Assembly: GCA_938046585.1 (NCBI GenBank)
Contig: CALIWR010000009.1
Span: 1 to 64,000, forward strand
Length of the DNA: 64,000 nt
Direction: 5' to 3'
DNA from: an uncultured Propionibacteriaceae bacterium
Lineage (GTDB): Bacteria > Actinomycetota > Actinomycetes > Propionibacteriales > Propionibacteriaceae
In this document: positions 1 through 7,465 of the stretch, one piece after another
Layout of the letters: the number at the start of each line of letters is the position of its first letter
How positions within the stretch are numbered: position 1 is the stretch's first letter
The notes under the pieces: generated by a model
What the model was told of the DNA's origin: nothing
Seen by the model: the letters and a program-made list of their open reading frames with translations, nothing else
The model's database searches: none
Position numbers and translations under genes: made by a program

Positions 1-331
1 GAGGGCGGGCCGTGGAGCTAACACCCCCGTCTTCCTCCTCACTGACGAGAAGGCAGTGGGGTTGTGGTCGGGCTGGTCGTTTCTCGTCGTTCGTCGTCCA
101 GTTCGGGGTGCCGCTGGGATCGCACCGGGCAGCACACCAGCGGACTGAACCACCACCGCAGCCCACCGGCCCGGCCCAAATCGATGGTTTGGCCCGCTCC
201 TGTGCGAGGGCAAGCGTTGATCGGGCCAGCGCCACCTCGCTGATCGGGTTCGGCCCGCTCCTGTGCGAGGGCACAACCACTTCGCCGATGCCCCCGTCTT
301 CCTTTTCCGGAGGCTCGGCTGGACGAGATGG
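1..331. other. Non-coding stretch before the DoxX gene
   Basis: I see no convincing gene here. Short ORFs on both strands are proline/arginine-rich composition artefacts without ribosome-binding sites. The only structured element is a pair of direct repeats at 191-212 and 252-273, listed separately. Confidence 0.5.
191..273. repeat. Two identical 22-bp repeats spaced 61 bp
   Basis: Positions 191-212 and 252-273 are identical over 22 bp, with core CCCGCTCCTGTGCGAGGG. Each copy can fold on itself (GCCCGC against GC-a-GGGC). The start-to-start distance is 61 bp, and the sequence between the copies is unrelated. At the next expected position, about 313, there is only a weak resemblance. A 61-bp period matches a type I-E CRISPR unit, but two copies without cas genes do not support that call. 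Confidence 0.6.
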
Positions 332-360
332 TTGACATCGAAAGCACCAATCGCTAGATT
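332..360 (+). promoter_or_regulatory. Sigma70-type promoter of the DoxX gene
   Basis: TTGACA at 332-337, a 17-bp spacer, then TAGATT at 355-360. The -35 is a perfect consensus match and the -10 matches four of six bases. The start site would fall near 367, giving a leader of about 40 nt. The leader carries AGGAG at 396-400, placed to serve the ATG at 409. Confidence 0.6.
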
Positions 361-373
361 GATGAATCATCAA
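359..373. promoter_or_regulatory. Palindromic operator TTGATGAATCATCAA
   Basis: This 15-bp palindrome is perfect except for its central base. It overlaps the end of the predicted -10 and the expected start site, which suits a repressor site. Size and form resemble MarR-family operators. No such regulator is encoded next to it, so the regulator is unknown. Confidence 0.5.
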
Positions 374-408
374 CTATTCGTGACTGTCACCTCCCAGGAG
401 TCCCCACC

Positions 409-888
409 ATGTCGATCATCACCACCGTCTTGCGTCCTCCCGCCCTGGCCCGCGACATCGCCCTGCTCCTGGCCCGGGTGCTGCTCGGGGTAGTCCTGAT
501 CGCGCACGGCTGGCAGAAAGTCGCCGGCGGGATGGACGGCGTCATCCGGGGGTTCGCCGGGATGGGGATCCCGATGCCCGCCGCGGCGGCCTGGTTCACG
601 GCCCTTGTCGAACTCGGCGGCGGGGCCCTGCTGCTGGTGGGTCTGGCGACCCCGATCGCTGGGCTTCTGGTGTCCGCCACCATGCTGGGGGCCTGGTTCT
701 TCGTCCACTCCGGCAAGGGGATTCTGGCCGCCCAGGGCGGCTGGGAACTCGTCGGTCTGATCGGGGCCCTGGCGCTCGGCCTTGCCGGGGTAGGAGCCGG
801 CCGGCTGAGCCTTGACGCGGTGCTGCCGTGGGGACGCCGGGACGAGACCAGCGCCGCCGCGCCGCAGCCGGCAACTGCGGCGGCCTGA
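409..888 (+). CDS. DoxX family membrane protein
   Basis: This 159-residue protein has four hydrophobic segments: about residues 15-35 (LLLARVLLGVVLIAHGWQKV), 60-80, 83-103 and 112-132. The N-terminal ARVLLG...HGWQK pattern and the size match DoxX/DoxD-like proteins, which are small integral membrane proteins often tied to redox or thiol stress. The C-terminus is a short Ala/Pro tail. The ATG at 409 has AGGAG upstream. It appears monocistronic, with its own promoter and operator before it and a strong inverted repeat after it. The biochemical role cannot be read from the sequence. Confidence 0.8.
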   Translation: MSIITTVLRPPALARDIALLLARVLLGVVLIAHGWQKVAGGMDGVIRGFAGMGIPMPAAAAWFTALVELGGGALLLVGLATPIAGLLVSATMLGAWFFVHSGKGILAAQGGWELVGLIGALALGLAGVGAGRLSLDAVLPWGRRDETSAAAPQPATAAA

Positions 889-894
889 CAAGCA

Positions 895-945
895 CCGGCC
901 GGGGACCTGCCGCTGGCCAGAGAGCGCGACCAGGTCCCCGGCCGG
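895..945 (+). terminator. Long GC-rich inverted repeat after the DoxX gene
   Basis: Arms 895-909 (CCGGCCGGGGACCTG) and 931-945 are perfect 15-bp complements with a 21-nt loop, starting 6 bp after the DoxX stop codon. No U-tract follows, as is common for actinobacterial terminators. Confidence 0.6.
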
Positions 946-1114
946 GTCGGACGCCAGGATCTTGAGACCTCTGGCAGATACGGCCGACGCGGCAGATAGG
1001 TCCCTGCGGAACCACCTGTCGCTGACCCCAGCATCGTGGCACACCCGGACTCCACGATCGTGGCCGACTCCCCGTCTGCTGTGAGCAGGTTGGCGGGTAC
1101 GGCAGACTGGCCCC

Positions 1115-2473
1115 ATGCGGATCTGCGTGGTCGGGCTAGGCAAGATCGGGCTGCCGTTGGCGGTGCAGTATGCCGGCAAGGGTCACCAGGTGGTCGGCGT
1201 CGACGTGCAGCAGACGGTCGTCGAGCAGGTGAATGCCGCGACCGAGCCGTTCCCCGGCGAAACTGACCTGGCGGCCCGGCTCGCAGCAGCGGTCAGCGCT
1301 GGCCGGCTACGGGCCACCAGTTCTCACGCCGAGGGGGTCGCCGGGGCCGATGCGGTGGTCATGGTGGTCCCGATCTACGTCGATGAGCAGACCGGACAGC
1401 CAGACTACGGCTGGATGGACGCCGCCACCCGGGCGGTAGCCGCCGCGCTGCGTCCGGGCGTCCTGGTCGCGTACGAGACAACGCTGCCGGTGGGGACGAC
1501 CCGGGGCCGGTGGAAACCAATGATCGAGGAAGCCTCCGGGCTGGTCGACGGCCAGGACCTGGACGTGGTCTTCTCCCCGGAGCGGGTGCTGACCGGGCGG
1601 GTCTTCGCAGACCTGCGTCGGTACCCGAAACTGATCGGCGGGCTCACCGAGCGCGGCGCAGCAAAAGCCCGGGCCTTCTACGAAGCGGTCCTCGACTTCG
1701 ACCCGCGCCCGGACCTGGCCCGGCCCAACGGGGTATGGGACCTGGGCAGCGCGGAGGCCGCCGAGCTGGCGAAGCTGGCCGAGACGACGTACCGCGATGT
1801 CAACATTGGCCTCGCCAACCAGTTCGCTCGTTTCGCTGCCACCGCCGGGATCGACATCCACCAGGTGATCGAGGCGGCCAATTCCCAGCCGTACAGCCAC
1901 ATCCACCGGCCGGGGATCGCGGTCGGCGGGCACTGTATCCCGGTCTACCCCCGGCTGTACCTCTCAACCGACCCGGACGCGACCGTGGTCAGCGCCGCCC
2001 GGGCCGCGAACGCCGCCATGCCCGGGTACGCAGTCGGGCTGCTGCAGGGGGCGCTGGGCTCGCTGCAGGACGCCGCCGTGGTGGTGCTCGGCGCCTCCTA
2101 CCGCGGCGGGGTCAAGGAGACCGCCTTCTCTGGGGTCTTCCCAACTGTCGCGGCGCTACGCGAGGCTGGGGCCCGGGTTTGGGTCCACGATCCGTTGTAC
2201 GACGCCGACGAGCTGCGCCGGCTGGGCCTCGAGCCGTACCAGGGGCAGCAGGTCGACGCGGCGATCCTGCAGGCCGACCATGACGAGTACCGGACCTGGG
2301 GCGAGCAGCAATTACCGGGGATCCGGGTCCTGGTCGACGGCCGCAACATCACCGATCCGGCCCGCTGGGCCGGCGTGTCACGCCTGGTGATCGGCGTGCC
2401 TGGCGCTGAAACCCCACGAGAGGACCGGAGGGCTGGCGACGAGACCCGCCCTCGCGAAAGTGAGGGCAGATAG
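1115..2473 (+). CDS. Nucleotide-sugar dehydrogenase (UDP-glucose/UDP-ManNAc dehydrogenase family)
   Basis: A 452-residue protein that should oxidise the C6 alcohol of a UDP-sugar to the uronate with NAD+, supplying surface polysaccharide precursors. It opens with a Rossmann fold (MRICVVGLGKIGLPLA). The central dimer domain has the EAAELAKLAETTYRDVNI pattern, and the catalytic Cys lies in GGHCIPVYP at about residue 271. That form is closer to WecC/TviB-type enzymes than to UDP-glucose dehydrogenase. The C-terminal UDP-binding domain starts near residue 310, and the last 25 residues are a charged tail. No good ribosome-binding site precedes the ATG. Only 3 bp separate it from the next ORF, suggesting co-transcription. 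No glycosyltransferases lie nearby, so the exact substrate is open. Confidence 0.85.
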   Translation: MRICVVGLGKIGLPLAVQYAGKGHQVVGVDVQQTVVEQVNAATEPFPGETDLAARLAAAVSAGRLRATSSHAEGVAGADAVVMVVPIYVDEQTGQPDYGWMDAATRAVAAALRPGVLVAYETTLPVGTTRGRWKPMIEEASGLVDGQDLDVVFSPERVLTGRVFADLRRYPKLIGGLTERGAAKARAFYEAVLDFDPRPDLARPNGVWDLGSAEAAELAKLAETTYRDVNIGLANQFARFAATAGIDIHQVIEAANSQPYSHIHRPGIAVGGHCIPVYPRLYLSTDPDATVVSAARAANAAMPGYAVGLLQGALGSLQDAAVVVLGASYRGGVKETAFSGVFPTVAALREAGARVWVHDPLYDADELRRLGLEPYQGQQVDAAILQADHDEYRTWGEQQLPGIRVLVDGRNITDPARWAGVSRLVIGVPGAETPREDRRAGDETRPRESEGR

Positions 2474-2476
2474 CCA

Positions 2477-3172
2477 ATGTCGTGGCTTGATCTTCCGCCT
2501 TTGGATGGGGTGCAGTCGACTACCGCGGGTGAACAAGGGGGTCCGGCGAAAGTCCTGATCGGCCTGGTCGGGGCCGGCCTGGTGGGGACCTGGACCGAGT
2601 ATGGGATGGATCTGTGGCAGCCGCGGGAACCGGCCGCCCTGGCGAGGCTGCTGGGGGTCGAGGAGGTGGAACGGGTGGATATGGGCGCCGGTTTCGCTGA
2701 GGTCGGCCTGATCGACCCGGAGCACCGGATGCTGGTGCTGCGGACTCGTACGCCCAGTAGCGGCGCCCCGCGCCGATTCGAGGTGATGCCCGGGGATTTC
2801 CCGAACGAGAAGCTTGACCCATATTCGGTGTGGCAGTTGAAGCGGATGGCGGATACCACGATCCGTCGCGGGAATCGTTGGATGCTGCAGCCGGGCGGGT
2901 ACGGCGCGCCGAACCTGATGGTGGGATTTGAGGTGGGGATGTTCCAACGCCGCCGCCAGATCATCGTCACCGCGGCCCCGCCGCGGGTCACCCGGACCTG
3001 GTCTGACGGGCAGCTGGGGATGGCCCGCCCGGACCAGCCGGAAGGTTCTCGGTCGAGAGGTTTCCCGGTTACCGCGGAGGGGGTGGATCGGGCCATCCAG
3101 GCGATGGTTGCGGTGATGAGGGAGTCGGGGCTGCGGTCGTACGAGCTGATGGCGACCTTCCCCACCAACTAG
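2477..3172 (+). CDS. Hypothetical protein, 231 aa
   Basis: I do not recognise the family. It is a soluble protein with no signal peptide or membrane helix beyond a short glycine-rich hydrophobic stretch (LIGLVGAGLVG, residues 28-38). It has an alternating beta/alpha look and ends in TFPTN. The ATG lies 3 bp after the stop of the nucleotide-sugar dehydrogenase, with GAGGGCAG just upstream, so it is likely translationally coupled. The codon pattern matches its neighbours, which supports a real gene. Confidence 0.65.
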   Translation: MSWLDLPPLDGVQSTTAGEQGGPAKVLIGLVGAGLVGTWTEYGMDLWQPREPAALARLLGVEEVERVDMGAGFAEVGLIDPEHRMLVLRTRTPSSGAPRRFEVMPGDFPNEKLDPYSVWQLKRMADTTIRRGNRWMLQPGGYGAPNLMVGFEVGMFQRRRQIIVTAAPPRVTRTWSDGQLGMARPDQPEGSRSRGFPVTAEGVDRAIQAMVAVMRESGLRSYELMATFPTN

Positions 3173-3499
3173 GGGTACGTCCAGCACCGTGTGATCTTCC
3201 TCATGTGTCTGGCCCAAGGTGGTGGTAATGCAGCACTCTTCTGCGGTGACGAGGTTTTCGACCCGCAGCCGGCAGGCTGACGGGGCAGCCGGTCCCGGCC
3301 TGGGGCCGGCGGCGAGGGCAGCGTCATGAGCAGGAATTGGTGGCTCTCGTTCCTGAGGGGCGCCGAGTCCGGTTCCCAGGCACAGTCGCCGAGGCCGCGC
3401 CGAGCGATCCTCGACGATGCAGCACCACCCACCTCGGCCGATCCGTCGGACGTGGGCACTTCTTCATCACCCGGCCCCCGGGCCACAACAGACAGGAAC
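3173..3499. other. Intergenic region before the roadblock gene
   Basis: No gene is supported. The downstream reading frame stays open back to 3326, but that extension is low-complexity (Ser/Pro/Arg) and lacks a ribosome-binding site. A GC-rich self-complementary stretch around 3285-3312 could end the upstream unit, but this is weak. Confidence 0.4.
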
Positions 3500-3874
3500 A
3501 TGGACATGTCTCAGCTGCAGCAGACGATCGACGGGCTTTTGACCATCGAGGGTGCGACCGCGGCGGCGATCGTCGACATTGGCTCCGGGATGGCCCTGGC
3601 CACCGGAGGCAACCCGGGCTTTGACCTGGACGTGGCCGCAGCCGGCAATTCGAACGTGGTCCGGGCCAAGCTGCGGACCATGGCCGACCTGGGCATCGAG
3701 GGCGGCATCGAGGACATCCTGATCACCTTGGATAAGCAGTACCACCTGCTGAATGTGTTGCAGGGGGAGAAGAACAAGGGCCTGTTCATCTACCTGGTGC
3801 TGAACCGGCAGGCAGCCAACCTGGCCCTGGCCCGCCACAAGCTCACGACCCTCGCCCACGACGTCACCATCTGA
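3500..3874 (+). CDS. Roadblock/LC7 domain protein
   Basis: A 124-residue protein covering a single roadblock/LC7 fold: an N-terminal helix (SQLQQTIDGLLTIEGATAAAIVD), a strand with GMALATGG, a long helix (NVVRAKLRTMADLG), then EDILITLDKQYHLLNVL and a last helix. In actinobacteria such proteins usually partner small GTPases (MglB-like) or act in signalling complexes, but no GTPase gene is adjacent here. The start at 3500 is chosen because AGGA lies 4-7 bases upstream and the fold begins there. A second ATG follows at 3506. Hairpins after the stop suggest a monocistronic unit. Confidence 0.75.
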   Translation: MDMSQLQQTIDGLLTIEGATAAAIVDIGSGMALATGGNPGFDLDVAAAGNSNVVRAKLRTMADLGIEGGIEDILITLDKQYHLLNVLQGEKNKGLFIYLVLNRQAANLALARHKLTTLAHDVTI

Positions 3875-3890
3875 CGAAGGCGACCACGTC

Positions 3891-3965
3891 GTACGGCTCC
3901 CAGCCGTACCGGCGCCCACCTGACGGTATCGCTCGGGAGGCGGGCAGCACGGGTCTGCCCGCCTC
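3891..3965 (+). terminator. Two hairpins after the roadblock gene
   Basis: A small hairpin, GTACGGCT (3891-3898) with AGCCGTAC (3902-3909), is followed by a perfect 11-bp stem: GAGGCGGGCAG (3937-3947) with its complement at 3955-3965 and a 7-nt loop. The second stem ends in TTG without a long U-tract and is the likely terminator. Confidence 0.65.
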
Positions 3966-4056
3966 TTGCGATGTCCGCACACCGGACCGTACCCATGCCA
4001 CGAGGCCGTCGGGTTTCGTAGGCTGCAGGGGTTGGCTCAGGCATGGGGAAGGAGTC

Positions 4057-4941
4057 ATGACCACTATCAGCCTGCCGGGCAGGGCCCGTTCGATCCGTCC
4101 CTTCGACCGGGAGGCGGGGCGGACCATGGTGCATGCCGGTGATCAGTTGCTGCTGCTCGACTCCACCCCGCATATCCTCGGTAGCTGGCCGTTGCCGGGC
4201 CAGGTGGTGGGGCTCGCCGACGCGGACCCGATGACCGACACGGTGATTTTCGACCATGAGGCTGCTGTAGTGCTGCAGCAGCACGGCGATGAGGTGTGGC
4301 GGCTGCCGCACGCCGAGTGGGGCGGTGATTTCGAGGGGGCCGGGGCCTGGCTGCGCAGCGGCCACGCCTGGGCGATCGTCCCCGATGATCTCCACGAGAA
4401 ATGCGACCTGATCCGGCTTCGGCCGTCGACCGGCCAGGTCACCGGCTATGCGGAGATTGACGCGGCGCCGTCGGGGATCGAGCTGGTCCCGTTCCCGGAC
4501 GGCTGGCTCGGGATCGGGCTGGGCGAGGGGCAGGACGCGGCCCGGGCCTGGTTCCTGAAGACCGACGCCGACCAGCTGACGCTGCGCGAGGCGCCGTGGG
4601 ATGACCGGATCCTCACCGATGTCCACGTCAGCGGACGCTGGATCGTCACCACTCCGCATTCGGGCAGCGGCCCGATCCAGGTATTGTCGTGGCCCGATCT
4701 GGAGCCGGTCTGGGATATCGCAGTCCCAGCGATCCCGGATTCCTGCTGGCTGGAGTCGGCGGTCTTTGTCGGCGACGACCTGGTGGCCGCTTTTGTCCCC
4801 GGGGACCGGGAAGAGGGCGAATGCTTGCGGATCCCGCCACACGACCCGATTACGAAGGTGGCTGGCGAGACCTGGCCCGCCCCGGGCGGCGTCGACTACT
4901 GGCTGGAGTACGACGGGATGCAGCTGATCCGCCGCGACTGA
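4057..4941 (+). CDS. Hypothetical protein with beta-propeller-like repeats, 294 aa
   Basis: I cannot assign a family. Repeating short beta-strand units with Trp/Asp turns (LLLLDSTPHILGSWPL, AAVVLQQHGDEVWRL, LIRLRPSTGQVTGYAEI, WIVTTPHSGSGPIQVLSW) suggest a beta-propeller-like or WD-like fold. There is no signal peptide or membrane segment, so it should be cytosolic. The ATG at 4057 has AAGGAG six bases upstream. It stands alone between a terminator and a convergent gene. No catalytic motif is visible. Confidence 0.6.
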   Translation: MTTISLPGRARSIRPFDREAGRTMVHAGDQLLLLDSTPHILGSWPLPGQVVGLADADPMTDTVIFDHEAAVVLQQHGDEVWRLPHAEWGGDFEGAGAWLRSGHAWAIVPDDLHEKCDLIRLRPSTGQVTGYAEIDAAPSGIELVPFPDGWLGIGLGEGQDAARAWFLKTDADQLTLREAPWDDRILTDVHVSGRWIVTTPHSGSGPIQVLSWPDLEPVWDIAVPAIPDSCWLESAVFVGDDLVAAFVPGDREEGECLRIPPHDPITKVAGETWPAPGGVDYWLEYDGMQLIRRD

Positions 4942-4950
4942 TCCCCGCCG

Positions 4951-6831
4951 TCAGACCAGATGCCGGAACCGGTCCTTCAGCTTGGTGAAGGACCGCTGAA
5001 GGTTCCAGCTTTCCACCTCATCGAGCAGGGAGCTGACCCTCGCCCATTCCCGCCGGGCCTCGGCGCCCGGGGGAAGCATGGTGAGAATCGCCAGCCGGAT
5101 CTTGATTTCGTTGAGCGGGTTCCCGTTGAGCTGGGCGTTTTCAGCGGATTCTCGATAGCCCTGGAGGGCGATAGTAGGATCAGGTTGGGATCGGGATTCG
5201 TCGCGTTGTAGAATAGTGCGGGCGCTGATATCGCCTGACAGGCCGGCGATCGCGTCCCCGATGCCCTTCTCACGGGAATCCCCGGTGAGTCGGAATAGAT
5301 ACTTAGCCGCGCCCACCCGCGAGGACGTGTTGCCATCGTGATAGGCGCGTTCTGCGATCCCGCGCAGCCGTTTCAATAATGGGGGTTGGATCAGTTTTCC
5401 GAGATTGTGAGACAGTGAGCAGAGACGGACATAGATGGCGGCCTCCCGTACCCGCGTCTCTTCGAGTATGAACCGGGAGGCGGAAGCGTTCCTTGGGTGG
5501 ATCCGTATCGACAGGTCACCCCGAATGATATCGATCCGGAATCTCAGCATGACGTATAGGAGGAGAGCCGCGTCGATCACATCCGGATTCAGCCCGATTC
5601 CGTTGGAGATTTCCATCTGGAACGAGGAAGTGATCTGAACCCGGGCATTCAATGCAGTATTAGCCCGGGCCGGCGATCCGAGTTTCAATCCGTGGGTCAT
5701 TTTTAACAGCTGGCGAGCTCGTTTGCGGTAGGTGGTGAACCGAGCCCGTTCACGGGCCATGTTCATACTTGATTCATACAACTGGATCTTAGCCGGCAGG
5801 TCGAGCCCCAGGCTATCGATCCTGGCCAGCAGGTCGTTGGCCAGCTCCCAGGCTTCGGCGCAGCGGCCCTGGCTCTCGAGGATCCGTAGCCAGAGCAAGT
5901 CTTCGCAGACTGGCATTTTTGGCATCTGTTGCTCCAGGTCATTCAGGACCTGTTGCAGGTCTCCGGTGCTATCTCGTAATGACGGTATTGATCCGGAGAA
6001 CACTCTGGGCCAAATGTCGGGAAATACCTCGCTCGGAAAAGATTCGATCTTGCGTGCTCCGCAGGTTTCTGCATTGGTCAAGGTAGCCTGGGCGGTGCTC
6101 CCGGTCCCGAAACGGTCGAACCAGTACGGAGTAAGCGCTCCTTTCACGACAGTCTCGCATATCTGTGGGAAGTAGTCAACGTCGCGACCGCTGTAGCCGA
6201 GGAAACAGATATGCCCTTTCCTCATACAGGCGCTGAGATATTCGACCCATCGCGGGTTGAAGGAGGCGATCCCGGTCATAGTGGTGCGCAGACTCTCGGG
6301 GCTGAAGGCTCCCGTCGAGGGATGCTGGACGCTGCCATGTACTTTGCAGATCAGCACTTCCTGCGCTCGGTCTGTGGGTGCAGGTGGAACCATCTCCGGC
6401 AGAAACACCCGGTAGGGAAGTCCCAGTTTCTCGCAAGCACTCTCCAGCATCGTGTCAAAGTTGGTCGTGAAGACCGGCATCCCCGCCTCGTAGGCCGACT
6501 TCACGATTATCGCGTGTACCAGGTTAGGCAGGCATTCAAGTTTCCCGGCCCAATGTCCCGGGTGCAATGCTGCCCAGAATCCCAGGCAGGACAGGTCGCC
6601 TCGGAAAATTTCCAGAAGGACTCCGTAGAAAGCCTCTGGTTGGACCTTCTCAAGAACCCACTCTCGCTCGTTGCGGTTTTGTGAGATCGTTGGCAGAAAA
6701 TGATCCATTGTCGCTCCCAGGAGCTTATCCACCGACGGTAGCCTCGATTGCAGGCTTACCCCGCTTCCGACGAAGAAGAACACTTTGCCGGACCTTATAT
6801 CTTCAGTGAAAAGATCAAGAGCATGAGACAT
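4951..6831 (-). CDS. SIR2-like NADase-type protein with helical C-terminus; candidate phage defence gene
   Basis: A 626-residue protein. Residues about 8-260 hold a SIR2-like domain: FFFVGSGVS near residue 18, VFTTNFDTMLE, KVHGSV with the catalytic-type His, and FLGYSGRDVDYF. Residues 300-626 are mostly helical and TPR-like. This layout is typical of bacterial anti-phage SIR2 proteins that deplete NAD+ on infection, not of protein deacetylases; there is no zinc-binding Cys set. The start at 6831 is chosen for the strong GAGGAAAAT site just upstream; the frame stays open further upstream without support. The gene is visibly more AT-rich than its neighbours, suggesting horizontal acquisition. 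The defence role is inferred. Confidence 0.75.
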   Translation of the reverse strand: MSHALDLFTEDIRSGKVFFFVGSGVSLQSRLPSVDKLLGATMDHFLPTISQNRNEREWVLEKVQPEAFYGVLLEIFRGDLSCLGFWAALHPGHWAGKLECLPNLVHAIIVKSAYEAGMPVFTTNFDTMLESACEKLGLPYRVFLPEMVPPAPTDRAQEVLICKVHGSVQHPSTGAFSPESLRTTMTGIASFNPRWVEYLSACMRKGHICFLGYSGRDVDYFPQICETVVKGALTPYWFDRFGTGSTAQATLTNAETCGARKIESFPSEVFPDIWPRVFSGSIPSLRDSTGDLQQVLNDLEQQMPKMPVCEDLLWLRILESQGRCAEAWELANDLLARIDSLGLDLPAKIQLYESSMNMARERARFTTYRKRARQLLKMTHGLKLGSPARANTALNARVQITSSFQMEISNGIGLNPDVIDAALLLYVMLRFRIDIIRGDLSIRIHPRNASASRFILEETRVREAAIYVRLCSLSHNLGKLIQPPLLKRLRGIAERAYHDGNTSSRVGAAKYLFRLTGDSREKGIGDAIAGLSGDISARTILQRDESRSQPDPTIALQGYRESAENAQLNGNPLNEIKIRLAILTMLPPGAEARREWARVSSLLDEVESWNLQRSFTKLKDRFRHLV

Positions 6832-7465
6832 AATTTTCCTCGATCGACGTTGATTCGCCAGGTTCTCCTTGCCTAAGGGTATCACGAGGTCATCGCCGTT
6901 GTGGCGGTTGTACCGTGAGCTGGGGGAGCAGCTGTTATGGTCGTTGCTCATCATCCGAGGTGAGAGGCGAGTGAGCTGGGGCAACGCGGTCCTTCAGCGC
7001 GGCCTGCCAAGTCCTTATGGCGTCGAAACCGGCCATGGTTGTGGCGGTTCGGGCTCTGAGAAACCGGCGAGCGGGCCCTGGAACAGATCATGTCCACGCT
7101 CATGGATCAGGAAGCTGGGCAAGCCGACGAGTTCAGGTAATGTTAGCCATGTCGGGGTCTTCCGAATGCGTAGAGCAGCCCCCATCTTCGGGAGACCTCG
7201 ACGCCTACTCCCGCACTGACACGAAAATCCTTCACGTCGGCGGTTGAAGACTCTTCGTGAGGCCTGGACTTCTGTGAACGGCGCCGAAATCTGGATCTCA
7301 GCTGGTTGGGGTGGTGATCCAGTGGTGGGTGCTGGTGGCGGTTGATGTCATGTGATGTCATGGATGTGTTGCCGCGTGATGGCGGGGTTGTGGTGTCAGT
7401 GGGTGAGGAGGGTTTCGGCTTTGTAGGTTGGTATGAGCTAATGGTTGACCCATGTTGGTGGTAAT
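6832..7465. other. Intergenic region between SIR2 gene and secretion locus
   Basis: I see no intact gene. Around 7017-7140 two adjacent frames look weakly protein-like (ASKPAMVVAVRALRNRR, then ERALEQIMSTLMDQEAGQ ending in TAA), which could be a frameshifted remnant, but nothing identifies it. The rest is G/T-rich spacer. Confidence 0.4.

Noticed and set aside
191..273. CRISPR array
   Set aside because: Only two exact copies, the repeat is unlike known actinobacterial type I-E repeats, and no cas genes are present.
3326..3499. N-terminal extension of the roadblock protein
   Set aside because: Open frame but low-complexity and without a ribosome-binding site; the fold begins at the ATG at 3500, which has AGGA upstream.
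7017..7140. Possible frameshifted gene or transposase remnant
   Set aside because: Two short protein-like stretches in adjacent frames, but no recognisable family, terminal repeats or ribosome-binding site.
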